NCBI RefSeq assembly: GCF_036967205.1
Contig: NZ_CP146022.1
Coordinates: 5,394,001 to 5,458,000, forward strand
Source of the DNA: Streptomyces sp. Q6
Lineage (GTDB): Bacteria > Actinomycetota > Actinomycetes > Streptomycetales > Streptomycetaceae
Length of the DNA stretch: 64,000 nucleotides
Reading direction: 5' to 3'
Positions 53,348-63,653 of the stretch are shown in pieces (positions within the stretch are counted from its first letter, which is position 1; each line of letters begins with the position of its first letter). The notes below the pieces were generated by a model, which was not told the origin of the DNA, ran no database searches, and saw nothing but the letters and a program-made list of their open reading frames with translations. The translations under genes and the position numbers were made by a program.

Positions 53348-53716
53348 GTGCTGCATCCGCCGCATCAGTCCCTGCAGGTCGCCACCGTTCCGCAGCAGCG
53401 GGTGCCGCTGAAGGACAGGGATCAGGACGCACCGTGGCACACGGAGGCCGTGTGCAGGCGCGACGAGGCGGGCCTCTTCTTCGCCCCATCCAAGGAACCC
53501 ACCGCCGCGCGCCTGGCGCGCGAAGAGGCGGCCAAGCGGGTCTGCGCGCGCTGCCCCGTGATGGTCGAATGCCGTGAGCACGCCCTGGTCCAGCCGGAGC
53601 CGTACGGGGTGTGGGGCGGCCTCACCGCCGCCGAGCGCCGCGTCGTCCTCGCCCGGCGCCGCCGCCGGGACGTGGAGCTGAAGAAGGCGGCCCACACGAT
53701 CGCGGCGGCCGGGTAG
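53348..53716 (+). CDS. wblI: WhiB-like iron-sulfur regulator, WblI type
   Basis: The 122-residue protein has the four cluster Cys: one in EAVCRRDEAGLFF and three in VCARCPVMVEC (CX2CX5C). The conserved GVWGG turn and a basic C-terminal helix follow. Position after the DUF1707 gene and before glpX matches the place of wblI in the streptomycete core. WhiB proteins carry a 4Fe-4S cluster and act with sigma factors. GTG 53348 has AGGAG six bases upstream. TTCCG-N5-CGGAA at 53242-53256 may be a control site. Confidence 0.88.
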   Translation: MLHPPHQSLQVATVPQQRVPLKDRDQDAPWHTEAVCRRDEAGLFFAPSKEPTAARLAREEAAKRVCARCPVMVECREHALVQPEPYGVWGGLTAAERRVVLARRRRRDVELKKAAHTIAAAG

Positions 53717-53739
53717 CGGCGTACCGGCCCGAACGCGTC

Positions 53740-53768
53740 GAGGGCGCCCGCGGACCGCGGGCGCCCTC
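53740..53768. terminator. Hairpin between wblI and glpX
   Basis: GAGGGCGCCCGC (53740-53751) and GCGGGCGCCCTC (53757-53768) pair perfectly around GGACC. The flanking genes converge, so both transcripts may end here. Confidence 0.75.
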
Positions 53769-53815
53769 CCTCACGTACGGACGACCGTCACGCGGTGCGG
53801 CTCACCGCGCGTGGC

Positions 53816-54850
53816 TCACTTGGCGCGCTCGAAGTCGATCGAGCTGTAGGCGCGCAGCTTGCTCAGCCGGTGCGTGGAGTCGATCCGGCGGATGGTGCCC
53901 GACTTGGACCGCATCACGAGGGACGAGGTGTGGGCGCGCTCCGAGCCGTAGCGCACGCCCGGGAGCAGCTCGCCGTCGGTGATGCCGGTGGCGACGAAGA
54001 AGACGTTCTCGCCGGAGACCAGGTCGTCCGTGGACAGCACCCGGTCCAGGTCGTGCCCGGCGTCGAGCGCGCGCCGGCGCTCCTCGTCGTCCTTGGGCCA
54101 CAGCTTGCCCTGGATCACGCCGCCGAGGCACTTGATCGCGCACGCCGAGATGATGCCCTCGGGGGTGCCGCCGATGCCGAGCAGCAGGTCCACGCCGCTC
54201 TCCTCCTGGACGGCGAGGATCGAGCCCGCGACGTCGCCGTCGGAGATCAGCTTGATCCGGGCGCCGGCCTCGCGGACCTCCTTGATGATGCCCTCGTGGC
54301 GCGGCCGGTCGAGGATGACGACGGTGACGTCCTCGGGGGAGGCCTTCTTCGCCTTGGCGACGCGGCGGATGTTGACGGCCACCGGGGCGTTGATGTCGAC
54401 GTAGTCCGCGGCCTCGGGGCCGGCCGCCAGCTTGTCCATGTAGAACACGGCGGACGGGTCGAACATCGTGCCGCGGTCGGCGGCGGCGAGCACGGCCACC
54501 GCGTTCGGCATGCCCTTCGCGGTCAGGGTCGTGCCGTCGATCGGGTCGACGGCGATGTCGCACTCGGCGCCGGTGCCGTCACCGACGCGCTCCCCGTTGA
54601 AGAGCATCGGGGCCTCGTCCTTCTCCCCCTCGCCGATGACGACGACACCGTCCATCGACACGGTGGAGACGAGCGTGCGCATGGCGCGGACGGCCGCGCC
54701 GTCCGCGCCGTTCTTGTCACCGCGGCCGACCCAGCGGCCCGCGGCCATCGCCGCCGCTTCGGTGACCCGGACGAGTTCCAGGGCGAGGTTGCGGTCGGGG
54801 GCCTCAGAGGGGACCTCGAGTTCGGACGGAAGCTGGTGATGCTCGGTCAT
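53816..54850 (-). CDS. glpX: Class II fructose-1,6-bisphosphatase GlpX
   Basis: The 344-residue enzyme has the GlpX signature blocks: [40 protein letters not shown] with the metal-binding Asp residues, and [15 protein letters not shown]. It removes the 1-phosphate of fructose bisphosphate in gluconeogenesis. Actinobacteria have only this class as a rule. The ATG at 54850 starts [12 protein letters not shown]; an upstream ATG would add ten poorly conserved residues. Confidence 0.95.
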   Translation of the reverse strand: MTEHHQLPSELEVPSEAPDRNLALELVRVTEAAAMAAGRWVGRGDKNGADGAAVRAMRTLVSTVSMDGVVVIGEGEKDEAPMLFNGERVGDGTGAECDIAVDPIDGTTLTAKGMPNAVAVLAAADRGTMFDPSAVFYMDKLAAGPEAADYVDINAPVAVNIRRVAKAKKASPEDVTVVILDRPRHEGIIKEVREAGARIKLISDGDVAGSILAVQEESGVDLLLGIGGTPEGIISACAIKCLGGVIQGKLWPKDDEERRRALDAGHDLDRVLSTDDLVSGENVFFVATGITDGELLPGVRYGSERAHTSSLVMRSKSGTIRRIDSTHRLSKLRAYSSIDFERAK

Positions 54851-55073
54851 CGAGACGCACCTTTCTGTTCCGGATTTCACCGGGTTGCGACAAAAAAGGA
54901 GGAGCGCCCGAAGGGCGGTGGTCGGCGACGGGCGGGCGGACGAGGGTGTGTGGGGGTGACTCTATCGCCAGTCCGACAATGTGAGCAGGGTGCCCCACGG
55001 ATGAGCGGGCGAGTGCATGTCAGACCGGACGTTTCCGGACCTCCCGGCGGAGATCATCGGGGGACCTGCGACG

Positions 55074-55619
55074 ATGGGGCGCGTGGCAGCTAGAAACGGC
55101 AAGAAAACGGTCGGGAGTCTCGTCCTCTCCCTCGGCGCCTGCGTCGTCGCGGCCGGCGTGATCTACATCTTCGTCCCGCACGACGAGTCGCAGAAGACGC
55201 CGATCAAGCGCGTGGACTACAGGATCGAGCTGCTGACGGCCCGCCGTGCGGCGTCGTACCCGGTGGCCGCTCCCGAGGGCCTGCCGAAGGCGTGGAAGCC
55301 GACGTCCGTGCGCTACCAGGGCGAGTCGAACGAGTCCTGGCACCTGGGCTTCCTCGACCCCGACGGGCAGTACGTCGCCGTCGAGCAGTCGACGGACCGG
55401 CCGTCCCGGTTCATCGACGAGGCGAGTCAGGGCGCCGAGAAGACCAGCCGCACGCAGCGCATCGCCGGTGAGACGTGGCAGCGCTACAAGGGCGAGAAGT
55501 ACGACGCCCTGGTGCTGGAGAAGAACGGCGCCACGACCGTGGTCACCGGCACCGCGGGATTCGACGGCCTGGCGCGGATGGCCGACGCCCTGAAGATGAA
55601 GAGGGCGACGGCCGCGTAG
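55074..55619 (+). CDS. DUF4245-domain membrane-anchored protein
   Basis: The protein has one N-terminal membrane helix (VGSLVLSLGACVVAAGVIYIF) and an extracellular domain of about 140 residues, with YPVAAPEGLPKAWKPTSVRY and GFLDPDGQYVAVEQSTD, the DUF4245 pattern. Function unknown; it often sits beside glpX in actinobacteria. The start could be the ATG at 55074, the GTG at 55083 or an ATG at 55017; GGGGGA upstream favours 55074 slightly. Confidence 0.82.
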   Translation: MGRVAARNGKKTVGSLVLSLGACVVAAGVIYIFVPHDESQKTPIKRVDYRIELLTARRAASYPVAAPEGLPKAWKPTSVRYQGESNESWHLGFLDPDGQYVAVEQSTDRPSRFIDEASQGAEKTSRTQRIAGETWQRYKGEKYDALVLEKNGATTVVTGTAGFDGLARMADALKMKRATAA

Positions 55620-55636
55620 CCGTCCCGGACGCACGC

Positions 55637-55675
55637 GAAGAGGGGCTCCCGGCGCGATGCCGGGAGCCCCTCTTC
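55637..55675. terminator. 17-bp hairpin between DUF4245 gene and nitroreductase-like gene
   Basis: Arms 55637-55653 and 55659-55675 are perfect complements around the loop GCGAT. The genes converge, so this is probably bidirectional. Confidence 0.85.
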
Positions 55676-55700
55676 CTGTGCGTCTACGGACGCCGGTGGC

Positions 55701-56291
55701 TCAGACGGTGGTGATGACCTGGTCGAGCTCCAGGCGCGGGGAGCGCGGGAACCAGGCGTTCTCGCCGGGCTTGCCGATGTTGATGACCATCAGGGGGGTG
55801 TGGTCGTCGTCCAGGAACTCCTTCTGGACACCGGCGAAGTCGAGCCCGGTCATCGGACCGGCGGCGAGACCCGCGGCGCGCACACCGATGATGAAGTACG
55901 CGGCCTGGAGCGTCGCGTTCAGGGCGGCGGCGCCCTCACGGACCGGGCGCTCGGAGAAGAACGCGTCCTTGGCGGCCGGGAAGTGCGGGAAGAGCTGCGG
56001 CAGCTCCTCGTGGAACTCGTTGTCCGCGGAGAGGATCGCGACCAGCGGGGCGGCGGCGGTCTTCGGCTGGTTGCCCTCGGCCATGTGCCGCACGAGGCGC
56101 TCGCGGGCCTCGGGGGAGCGGACCAGGGTGATGCGCAGCGGCGACTGGTTGAAGGCGGTCGGGCCGTACTTGACCAGGTCGTAGATCGCCTGGATCTGCT
56201 CGTCGGTCACCGGCTCGTCGGTGAAGGTGTTCGCGGTGCGGGCCTCGCGGAAGAGCAGGTCCTGAGCGGCGGGGTCAAGAACGAGAGACAT
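55701..56291 (-). CDS. Malonic semialdehyde reductase-like nitroreductase (RutE/HadB type)
   Basis: The 196-residue flavoprotein matches the RutE-like branch of the nitroreductase family: FREARTANTFTDEPVTDEQI, YDLVKYGPTAFNQSPLRITLV and PMTGLDFAGVQKEF with VINIGKPG. RutE reduces malonic semialdehyde from pyrimidine breakdown; these enzymes use FMN and NADPH. No rut genes are near, so the role here may differ. Upstream AT-rich DNA (56292-56400) holds its promoter. Confidence 0.88.
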   Translation of the reverse strand: MSLVLDPAAQDLLFREARTANTFTDEPVTDEQIQAIYDLVKYGPTAFNQSPLRITLVRSPEARERLVRHMAEGNQPKTAAAPLVAILSADNEFHEELPQLFPHFPAAKDAFFSERPVREGAAALNATLQAAYFIIGVRAAGLAAGPMTGLDFAGVQKEFLDDDHTPLMVINIGKPGENAWFPRSPRLELDQVITTV

Positions 56292-56443
56292 CGATCAACC
56301 TTCTCGGTGCGACTTCGAAACGAACTTCGATACGAATGCCGGCGCGATCGTCTGACCTGCCGACGGTCACGACAGTACGCCGATGAGGTTCAACTTTCAA
56401 CAAAACCTCTCGTGACCCTGTTCACAAGCACCCCGCCGGGCCC

Positions 56444-56728
56444 TCAGACCTCCTCGTCGGCGCCGTCCTCGCCACCCTCGCCACCCCCGCCGCCCTCGCC
56501 GTCCTCTCCCTCGGCGTCGTGCGCCAGCGCCGCGTCGAGCCGGGCCCGCGCCCCGTCCAGCCAGCGCCGGCACACCTTCGCCAGCTCCTCGCCCCGCTCC
56601 CACAGCGCGAGCGACTCCTCCAGGGACGTGCCGCCGGCCTCCAACCGCCGTACGACATCGATCAGTTCGTCCCGCGCCTGCTCGTAGCCGAGCGCCTCGT
56701 CGGCCGTCTGTGCCGTCTTCGTGGCCAT
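56444..56728 (-). CDS. xseB: Exodeoxyribonuclease VII small subunit XseB
   Basis: The ATG at 56728 gives 94 residues: the conserved helical hairpin GYEQARDELIDVVRRLEAGGTSLEESLALWERGEELAKVC in parts, and an acidic Gly/Glu tail of about 25 residues that is longer than usual. XseB forms the multi-copy small subunit that wraps the large subunit. It starts 14 bases after xseA ends, so the two are one operon. Confidence 0.92.
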   Translation of the reverse strand: MATKTAQTADEALGYEQARDELIDVVRRLEAGGTSLEESLALWERGEELAKVCRRWLDGARARLDAALAHDAEGEDGEGGGGGEGGEDGADEEV

Positions 56729-56742
56729 GCTGCTGTCCGTCC

Positions 56743-57969
56743 TCACGCTTCGTTCGCTGCTGGTTCTGTGACGCGTACGGTGAATTCGCCCTCGGCGACC
56801 CGGGCCCGTAGCTCGTCGCCGGGCGCCGCCTCGTCCGGCGCGCGCACCACATGCCCGTCCGCCTTCTGCAACACCGCGTACCCGCGCTTGAGCGTGGCCG
56901 CCGGGGAGAGGGCGACCACGCGCGCGTGCGTGTGGGTCAGCTCGGACTCGGCGCGGTCCAGGAGGTGGCCGAGGGTGCGGCGGCCGCGCTCGGCCAGCGC
57001 CGCGATCTGCTGCTCACGCTCGTCGATCATCCGGTGCGGATCCTCCATCGACGGACGGGCGAGCGCCGACGCGAGCCCGCGCTCCTCCCGGTCGATGAGA
57101 CCCTCCACGCTGCGCCGCGCCCGGTCCCGCAGGAACCGCACCCGCTCGTACTCCTCGCCGACGTCCGGCACGACCTTCTTCGCCGCGTCGGTCGGGGTGG
57201 AGGCGCGCAGGTCGGCCACGTAGTCGAGCAAGGGATTGTCCGGCTCGTGGCCGATCGCGGAGACGACGGGCGTCCGGCAGGAGGCCACGGCCCGTACGAG
57301 CTGCTCGTCGGAGAACGGCAGCAGGTCCTCCACGCTGCCGCCGCCGCGCGCCACGACGATCACGTCCACGTCGTCCCGCGCGTCCAGATCCTTGACCGCC
57401 TGGACGACCTGGGTCACCGCGTGCACGCCCTGCACCGGGACATTGCGCACCTCGAAGCGGACGGCGGGCCAGCGGTGCCGCGCGTTCTCCAGGACATCCC
57501 GCTCGGCCGCCGAAGCGCGACCGCAGACCAGGCCGATGAGCTGCGGCAGGAACGGCAGCGGCTTCTTGCGGTCCGCCGCGAACAGCCCCTCCGCCGCCAG
57601 CGACTTCTTCAACTGCTCCAGCCGGGCGAGCAGCTCCCCGACTCCGACCGGCTTGATCTCGGCGGCGCGCAGCGACAGCTGGCCGCGCGGCGCGTACCAC
57701 TCGGGCTTCGCGTGCACGACGACCCGCGAGCCCTCGCGCACCACGTCCGCCACCGCGTCGAACACCTGCCGGTAGCAGGTGACCGAGACCGAGATGTCGT
57801 ACGACGGATCGCGCAGCGTCAGGAACACGACGCCGGCGCCCGGCCTGCGGGACAACTGCGTGATCTGCCCCTCGACCCACACCGCGCCGAGCCGGTCGAT
57901 CCAGCCGCCGATGAGACGGGAGACCTCGCCCACGGGGAGGGGGGCGTCCGGAGACGTGTTGGCAGCCAT
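56743..57969 (-). CDS. xseA: Exodeoxyribonuclease VII large subunit XseA
   Basis: The 408-residue protein has the N-terminal OB fold ([24 protein letters not shown]), the catalytic core ([71 protein letters not shown]) and the C-terminal helical arm. It degrades single-stranded DNA from both ends with XseB. The ATG at 57969 is taken as start; the open frame goes further without conserved sequence. Confidence 0.93.
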   Translation of the reverse strand: MAANTSPDAPLPVGEVSRLIGGWIDRLGAVWVEGQITQLSRRPGAGVVFLTLRDPSYDISVSVTCYRQVFDAVADVVREGSRVVVHAKPEWYAPRGQLSLRAAEIKPVGVGELLARLEQLKKSLAAEGLFAADRKKPLPFLPQLIGLVCGRASAAERDVLENARHRWPAVRFEVRNVPVQGVHAVTQVVQAVKDLDARDDVDVIVVARGGGSVEDLLPFSDEQLVRAVASCRTPVVSAIGHEPDNPLLDYVADLRASTPTDAAKKVVPDVGEEYERVRFLRDRARRSVEGLIDREERGLASALARPSMEDPHRMIDEREQQIAALAERGRRTLGHLLDRAESELTHTHARVVALSPAATLKRGYAVLQKADGHVVRAPDEAAPGDELRARVAEGEFTVRVTEPAANEA

Positions 57970-58073
57970 GGGGCGAGCGTAGTCGCCGGTACCGACATCG
58001 CCGGGAATACGACGATCCGGTTGTCTTCCCGGGGCGCGCCGCCCACATACGCGGGCGGGCGCGGGCCCGCCCC

Positions 58074-58085
58074 TAGCGTCGCGGG
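58074..58085 (+). promoter_or_regulatory. Leaderless promoter (-10 TAGCGT) of the surface protein gene
   Basis: TAGCGT at 58074-58079 is six bases before the ATG at 58086, with no ribosome site between. The same hexamer at the same distance precedes ppgK. Confidence 0.6.
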
Positions 58086-59579
58086 ATGACACGTGCGACG
58101 AAGACGCTCGCCCTGACGGCGGGCGCGGCCTGCACCCTGTGCCTCGCCCTCTCCCTGCCGGGCACGGCCGGCGCCGGGACCCCCCTGGCCGTCAAGGACA
58201 CCCTCACCATCGGCAACCCCGTGGCGGGCAACAACGGCTTCGGGGTCGTGACCGAACAGAACGCGACCCTGGGCAGCACCGAGTCCGAGGGGCCGGTCGC
58301 GATCGGCGGCGACCTCCGCTTCGGCGACGGCTACAACGTGGCTCTCAACCACACCGGCGGCTACACCGCCCCCGGCGACTCCGAGCCCACCGCCCTCCTC
58401 GTCGGCGGAAGCGTCGACTACGCGGGCAGCAGCCCCACCGGAGTCCTGAAGGTCCTGCGCGACGCGTACGTGAAGATCGGCGACATGACCGGCAGCCAGG
58501 CTCTGAACCGGGACCAGAACGGCGCCATCGTGCACACCCACATCGACGCCACCGGCCGCTCCTACGACGCGACCCCGCGCATCGAGCTGACCACCACGCA
58601 ACCGGCGTCGTCCGTCGGCCCCGCGGACCTGATGGACTTCCCCGCGCTGTTCACCACCTACCGGGAACGCGCCCAGGAGATGGCCCGCTGCACGGACAAC
58701 GTCGTGCTCCGCGACGGCAACGGCACCCCGCTGGCCGACCAGGACACCGTGCCCGCGAACGCCAACCTCAAGGTCACCCTCACCGAGGGCATCACGAACG
58801 TCCTGCACATCACGGGCGCGAACCTGAACAACATCGGCGACCTGACGTTCACGAACCCGCCCACCGCGGACACCCCGTTCCTCGTCGTCGTCGACACCAC
58901 CGACGAGGGCGGCGACTTCACCTGGCACACCCCGACCCTCGCCGGGGCGGGCGGCGCCGCCGCGCCCTCCATGCTCTGGAACTTCCCCGACGCCACCTCC
59001 ATCACCGTCGCCGACGGCGACACCATCGAGGGCACGGTCTTCGCCCCGAGCGCCGACCTCACCGACCTCGACGCCTCCAACATGGAGGGCGACATCATCG
59101 TGAAGTCCCTGGTCGCCGGGCCGCTCGCGGCGGACGGGCGTACGGACGTGAACGCGGGGGAGATCCACTACTTCCCGTTCGCGGCGGACCTGTCGTGCGA
59201 GGGGATGGGCGCGAACGGATCCCCGACGCCGACGCCGACCCCCACTCCCTCGCCGACCGAGCCGACCTCGGCCCCCTCGCCCGGGACGCCGACCCCGACC
59301 CCCACTCCCTCGCCCACCGAGCCGACCTCGGCCCCCTCGCCCGGGACGCCGACGCCGTCGACGCCGTCGACGCCCTCGACACCCGCACCCTCGACGCCGA
59401 CCCCGACGGCCCCGGCCGTCGTCGTGCCGTCCACCCCGGCCCCGAGCCCCACGGGCCCCACCCTCGCGAACACCGGCGCCGGGCGCCATCTGCGCCTGCT
59501 CGGCGTGATCGCATCCGGCGCGGTCGGCGCGGGTGCCGGAGTCATGCTCTGGGCGGGCCGCAGGCGCCGGGCGCACTGA
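58086..59579 (+). CDS. Choice-of-anchor A family surface protein with LANTG sorting signal
   Basis: The 497-residue protein has a signal peptide (about 1-30) and a globular domain of about 340 residues of the choice-of-anchor A type: [29 protein letters not shown] in parts, [22 protein letters not shown] and [15 protein letters not shown] Pro/Thr/Ser tail of about 100 residues and then LANTG, a hydrophobic helix and RRRR end the protein. This is a cell-wall sorting signal of the class E sortase type (LAXTG), so it should be linked to peptidoglycan. Two Cys in the globular part may form a bond. Such proteins may be adhesins; the ligand is unknown. Confidence 0.85.
   Translation: MTRATKTLALTAGAACTLCLALSLPGTAGAGTPLAVKDTLTIGNPVAGNNGFGVVTEQNATLGSTESEGPVAIGGDLRFGDGYNVALNHTGGYTAPGDSEPTALLVGGSVDYAGSSPTGVLKVLRDAYVKIGDMTGSQALNRDQNGAIVHTHIDATGRSYDATPRIELTTTQPASSVGPADLMDFPALFTTYRERAQEMARCTDNVVLRDGNGTPLADQDTVPANANLKVTLTEGITNVLHITGANLNNIGDLTFTNPPTADTPFLVVVDTTDEGGDFTWHTPTLAGAGGAAAPSMLWNFPDATSITVADGDTIEGTVFAPSADLTDLDASNMEGDIIVKSLVAGPLAADGRTDVNAGEIHYFPFAADLSCEGMGANGSPTPTPTPTPSPTEPTSAPSPGTPTPTPTPSPTEPTSAPSPGTPTPSTPSTPSTPAPSTPTPTAPAVVVPSTPAPSPTGPTLANTGAGRHLRLLGVIASGAVGAGAGVMLWAGRRRRAH
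59221..59354 (+). repeat. 60-bp tandem duplication in the Pro-rich tail
   Basis: Bases 59221-59280 and 59281-59340 are copies differing at a few positions, and a partial third follows. Each codes for 20 residues of the pattern [16 protein letters not shown]. Confidence 0.9.
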
Positions 59580-59675
59580 GGCGGGGCGGTTCGGTGGGGC
59601 GGGTGAGGTGGGGGCGGGGCCGGTGCGGCGGCGGGGTGAGCCGGTCCGGCCCCGCCGCCGATGGCCTCACGGCCT

Positions 59676-61115
59676 TCACGGAGCCGGCGGCGTCGGCCCC
59701 ACCGAGCTCGTCGGGTCCGTCGGGTCCGTCGGCTGCACCGGGTCCTGCGGGTCGGCCACCCGCCCCCGTTGAACGAACAGCACCACAAGCCCCACCACCA
59801 GCCAGATCGCGCCCACCACCTGTGCCGCGCCGGACGCCTCCACGATCACCGCGACCGTGATCGCCGCGCCCAGGACCGGCAGCAGGACGTGCCGCCACCA
59901 GATCACGGGCCCGCCCCGGCGCCGTACCGCGAAGTACCCGACCACGCTGGCGTGCAGCAGCGTGAAGGCGGTCAGGGCGCCGATGTCGACGACCGAGACG
60001 AGATGGTCCATGCCGTCGTCGCGGCTGGCCGCCCACACCGCCGCGACCAGCGTGATCAGCGCGGCGACGAGCAGCGCGGGGCGCGGCACGCCCGAGTTCG
60101 TCCGGGACAGCGCCTTCGGCAGGCGGCGGTCGCGGGCCATCGCGAACAGCAGCCGGCCCGCCGCGGCCTGCCCGGCCAGAGCCGCGAACGCCGCGCCGAT
60201 CGCCTTGCTCACCGCCACCAGATCGTGCAGCCAGCCCCCGACGGACGAATCGACCGCGTCGTAGAACGCCGAACCCTGCAACCCCGGGTCGTTCGCGAGC
60301 TGCGCCGACGTCGTCGGTTCCAGGAGCGCCACCAGGTACGTCTGCGCCACGAACAGGACACCGGTCAGCGCCAGGCAGAACAGCACCGCCCGCGCCACCT
60401 TCGCCGAGCCGCCCGTGACCTCCTCCGCGAACGTGGCGATCGCGTCGAAGCCCAGATAGGAGAGGACGGCGATGGAGACCGCGCCGATCACCGCGGACAG
60501 CGCGAACGCGCCCTGCGTCCCGTCGCCCGACAGCGGCGACAGCCAGCCGCGCTGGGCCCCGTCGCGCGCGAGGACCACGATCGCCGACACCACGAACACC
60601 AGCAGCACCACGATCTCCAGCGCCAGGACCGCGAAGCCGACCCGGGCCGCCGCCCGCACGCCCCACAGGTTGAGCAGCGTGGTGATCACCACCGCGAGCG
60701 CCGTCCACACCCACCGGGAGACCGAGGGGACCAGCGAGTTCATCGCGATCCCGGAGAAGAGGTACGCCACCGCGGGGATGAGCAGGTAGTCGAGCATCGC
60801 CATCCAGCCCGCGATGAACCCCGGCCCCTTGCCGAGCCCGACGCGCGCGTAGGCGTACACCGAGCCCGCGCGCGGGGCGACCCGCACCATCTGCGCGTAG
60901 CTGAAAGCGGTGAACGCCATCGCGACCGTCGCCACGATGTAGACGAGCGCGACCGCGCCGTGCGATTTCGCGTCCAGGGTGCCGAAGACGCCGACGGGCG
61001 CCATGGGAGCGATGAAGAGAAGCCCGTAGACGACGAGGTCACGGAAGCCCAGGTCCCGGCGGAGCGAGCCGTCCGGGACCTCGCCGGTGGCGTCGGGAGC
61101 GGCGTGTGTGGACAT
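59676..61115 (-). CDS. APC-family amino-acid permease
   Basis: The 479-residue protein has 12 hydrophobic helices and APC marks: LRRDLGFRDLVVYGLLFIAPMAPVGVFG at the start, SYAQMVRVAPRAGSVYAYAR, then SYLGFDAIATFAEEVTGG and NSGVPRPALLVAAL. It takes up an amino acid or amine with protons; the substrate is not clear. A Pro/Thr-rich tail ends the protein. It diverges from ispH. Confidence 0.88.
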   Translation of the reverse strand: MSTHAAPDATGEVPDGSLRRDLGFRDLVVYGLLFIAPMAPVGVFGTLDAKSHGAVALVYIVATVAMAFTAFSYAQMVRVAPRAGSVYAYARVGLGKGPGFIAGWMAMLDYLLIPAVAYLFSGIAMNSLVPSVSRWVWTALAVVITTLLNLWGVRAAARVGFAVLALEIVVLLVFVVSAIVVLARDGAQRGWLSPLSGDGTQGAFALSAVIGAVSIAVLSYLGFDAIATFAEEVTGGSAKVARAVLFCLALTGVLFVAQTYLVALLEPTTSAQLANDPGLQGSAFYDAVDSSVGGWLHDLVAVSKAIGAAFAALAGQAAAGRLLFAMARDRRLPKALSRTNSGVPRPALLVAALITLVAAVWAASRDDGMDHLVSVVDIGALTAFTLLHASVVGYFAVRRRGGPVIWWRHVLLPVLGAAITVAVIVEASGAAQVVGAIWLVVGLVVLFVQRGRVADPQDPVQPTDPTDPTSSVGPTPPAP

Positions 61116-61194
61116 CGGTCCTCCGTTGACGGCGTGATCGCACAGGCTCCCAGTCTCCCCAGACGGGGGATCTTTGGCCTCCCGGGGTCGGCCT

Positions 61195-61207
61195 TACGAT
61201 GGGGAGC
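61195..61207 (+). promoter_or_regulatory. Leaderless promoter (-10 TACGAT) of ispH
   Basis: TACGAT (61195-61200) lies seven bases before the ATG at 61208. This supports that start over an ATG at 61199 which lies inside the hexamer. Confidence 0.5.
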
Positions 61208-62206
61208 ATGACTGCTACCACCGGCTCCCGCCGCGTCCTGCTCGCCGCCCCCCGTGGCTACTGCGCCGGTGTGGACCGTGCCGTGATCGCCGTCGAGAAA
61301 GCCCTGGAGCAGTACGGCTCCCCGATCTATGTCCGCCACGAGATCGTGCACAACAAGTACGTCGTGCAGACCCTGGAGCGGAAGGGCGCCGTCTTCGTCG
61401 AGCAGACGGAGGAGGTCCCCGAGGGATCGATCGTGATGTTCTCCGCGCACGGTGTCGCGCCGACCGTCCACCAGGAGGCCGAGCGCGGCAAGCTCGCCAC
61501 CATCGACGCGACCTGCCCGCTGGTCACGAAGGTCCACAAGGAAGCGATCCGCTACGCCAACGACGACTTCGACATCCTCCTGATCGGCCACGAGGGCCAC
61601 GAGGAGGTCATCGGCACCTCCGGCGAGGCCCCCGACCACATCACCCTCGTCGACGGTCCGCACGACGTCGACAAGGTCGAGGTCCGCGACCCGGAGAAGG
61701 TCGTCTGGCTCTCCCAGACCACGCTCTCCGTCGACGAGACGATGGAGACCGTCGACGCCCTGAAGGTGAAGTTCCCCGGCCTGATCTCGCCGCCCAGCGA
61801 CGACATCTGCTACGCCACGCAGAACCGTCAGCTCGCGGTCAAGCAGATGGGCGCCGAGGCCGATCTCGTCATCGTCGTCGGCTCGCGCAACTCGTCGAAC
61901 TCCGTGCGCCTCGTCGAGGTCGCGAAGCTGGCGGGCGCCAAGGAGGCGTACCTCGTCGACTTCGCGAGCGAGATCGACGAGTCCTGGCTGGAGGGCGTCA
62001 CGACGGTCGGTGTCACCTCCGGTGCCTCCGTGCCGGACGTCCTCGTCGAGGAGGTCCTCGAATACCTGTCGCAGCGCGGCTACGCGGACGTGGAGATCGT
62101 GAAGGCCGCCGAGGAGTCCATCACCTTCTCGCTGCCCAAGGAACTGCGCCGCGACCTGCGCGCCGAGGCCGCCGCCCTCATCGAGGAGCGCACCTCCGAG
62201 AAGTGA
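61208..62206 (+). CDS. ispH: 4-hydroxy-3-methylbut-2-enyl diphosphate reductase IspH
   Basis: The 332-residue enzyme has the three cluster Cys in [13 protein letters not shown] (near residue 19), [11 protein letters not shown] (near 103) and [10 protein letters not shown] (near 200), and the active-site VGSRNSSNS block. It makes the last step of the MEP pathway, giving IPP and DMAPP from HMBPP with a 4Fe-4S cluster. Its products feed the cis-prenyltransferase encoded earlier in the window. ppgK follows 29 bases later. Confidence 0.96.
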   Translation: MTATTGSRRVLLAAPRGYCAGVDRAVIAVEKALEQYGSPIYVRHEIVHNKYVVQTLERKGAVFVEQTEEVPEGSIVMFSAHGVAPTVHQEAERGKLATIDATCPLVTKVHKEAIRYANDDFDILLIGHEGHEEVIGTSGEAPDHITLVDGPHDVDKVEVRDPEKVVWLSQTTLSVDETMETVDALKVKFPGLISPPSDDICYATQNRQLAVKQMGAEADLVIVVGSRNSSNSVRLVEVAKLAGAKEAYLVDFASEIDESWLEGVTTVGVTSGASVPDVLVEEVLEYLSQRGYADVEIVKAAEESITFSLPKELRRDLRAEAAALIEERTSEK

Positions 62207-62223
62207 CCGCGCGCGTCCCGTCG

Positions 62224-62235
62224 TAGCGTGGACCC
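62224..62235 (+). promoter_or_regulatory. Leaderless promoter (-10 TAGCGT) of ppgK
   Basis: TAGCGT (62224-62229) is six bases before the ATG at 62236; no ribosome site is present. Confidence 0.6.
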
Positions 62236-62991
62236 ATGCAGATCTTCGGCGTGGACATCGGCGGATCCGGGATCAAGGGCGCTCCGGTCGACCTGGAGCG
62301 CGGGGATCTCGCGCAGGAGCGGTACAAGGTACTGACCCCGCACCCGGCCACACCCGACGCGGTGGCCGACGGGGTCAGAGAGGTCGTCGACCACTTCGGG
62401 GGCGGCTGCGACCGGGTCGGCATCACCTTCCCGGGCGTCGTCACCGGCGGCTCGACGATCCGTACCGCCGCCAATGTCGACAAGAGCTGGATCGACGTCG
62501 ACGCCCGCGCCCTGCTCGGCGAGAAGCTCGGCGGCCTGCCGGTCACGATCCTCAACGACGCGGACGCGGCGGGCGTCGCCGAGATGCAGTTCGGCGCCGG
62601 CCGCGGCCGCAAGGGCACGGTCCTGCTGCTCACCTTCGGTACGGGCATCGGCTCGGCCCTGTTCAGCGACGGCGTCCTCGTCGCCAACTCCGAGCTCGGC
62701 CACCTCGAACTCGACGGCCACGACGCCGAGCACCGCGCCTCCACCAAGGCCAAGGAGGACCACGACCTGAGCTGGGAGCACTGGGCCAAGCGGGTCACCA
62801 AGTACCTGGCCCATGTGGAGATGCTGTTCTCGCCGGAGCTGTTCATCATCGGCGGCGGCGTCAGCCGCAAGGCACACAAGTTCCTGCCGCTGATCGAGGA
62901 GACCGGGGAGATCAAGGCGGAGATCGTCCCGGCCCAGTTGCAGAACAACGCGGGGATCGTGGGAGCGGCGATGACGGCGTCGCGCGCGTAG
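62236..62991 (+). CDS. ppgK: Polyphosphate glucokinase
   Basis: The 251-residue ROK-family kinase starts [17 protein letters not shown] and has [18 protein letters not shown] and [14 protein letters not shown] with [11 protein letters not shown], as in PpgK. It phosphorylates glucose using polyphosphate (and, in some, ATP) and starts glycolysis in actinobacteria. The [14 protein letters not shown] block carries the ROK His position in altered form, as is normal for this family. Confidence 0.94.
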   Translation: MQIFGVDIGGSGIKGAPVDLERGDLAQERYKVLTPHPATPDAVADGVREVVDHFGGGCDRVGITFPGVVTGGSTIRTAANVDKSWIDVDARALLGEKLGGLPVTILNDADAAGVAEMQFGAGRGRKGTVLLLTFGTGIGSALFSDGVLVANSELGHLELDGHDAEHRASTKAKEDHDLSWEHWAKRVTKYLAHVEMLFSPELFIIGGGVSRKAHKFLPLIEETGEIKAEIVPAQLQNNAGIVGAAMTASRA

Positions 62992-63035
62992 CACGACAGG
63001 AACCGCGGATCAGTGGGCCACAGCCGTCCCTCGGG

Positions 63036-63653
63036 TCACGCGGTACGGCGGCGGGGCTGCGGGGCCTTCTTGGCGGGCACCTGACCGGCCCGCCGCTGCG
63101 CCGCCCGCCGGGCCATCAGCCGCACCTTGCGCACGATCACCACGACACCGGCGATGAGCGTGCCGCCGTAGAGCCAGCCCGCGTTCATCGCGAGGGCCGT
63201 CACCACGCCCATCGCCTGGGCGCCGAACCCGCCCGCCCCGTCGGCGATCGGTACCGTACCGACGGCGAACGCGATCGGTACGACGATCGGTGCCGTCACC
63301 AGGTCGGCCTTCCGCACCCAACCCGCGGTGAGCCCGCTGACCAGCAGGAACAACACCCCGTACACGGCGGCGGAGCCTGCGAACAGCAGCCCGTCGAGCA
63401 GTCCGAGGGCCAGCATCGTCCCCGCGCAGAACAGCCCGCTGCCCAGCCCCGTGAGCCGGGGGTTCGGGAAGCGGCGCAGCGCCTGCACGACGGGCGGCAC
63501 GGGCCGGCGGGCCTTGCCCGCGGCCCGGTAGACGGTGGCGGACTCCGCCGGGGCGGCGGCACGCTCACCGGGGGCCTCGCCCTGCGCCTGCGGCGGCAGG
63601 GGGGCCGTGCGACGGGGTCGGGATTGCGCGGGACGCGTCCTGGGTTGCTCCAC
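63036..63653 (-). CDS. DUF6542-like membrane protein
   Basis: GTG 63653 is the likely start: TATGTT (63660-63665 on the minus strand) is six bases before it and fits a leaderless promoter. The 205-residue protein has a basic Pro-rich N-terminal tail and about four helices (LTGLGSGLFCAGTMLALGLLDG, AAVYGVLFLLVSGLTAGWVR, PIVVPIAFAVGTVPIAD, GWLYGGTLIAGVVVIVRKV). A basic C terminus ends it. The function is unknown; it is the usual neighbour of ychF in streptomycetes. Confidence 0.8.
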   Translation of the reverse strand: MEQPRTRPAQSRPRRTAPLPPQAQGEAPGERAAAPAESATVYRAAGKARRPVPPVVQALRRFPNPRLTGLGSGLFCAGTMLALGLLDGLLFAGSAAVYGVLFLLVSGLTAGWVRKADLVTAPIVVPIAFAVGTVPIADGAGGFGAQAMGVVTALAMNAGWLYGGTLIAGVVVIVRKVRLMARRAAQRRAGQVPAKKAPQPRRRTA

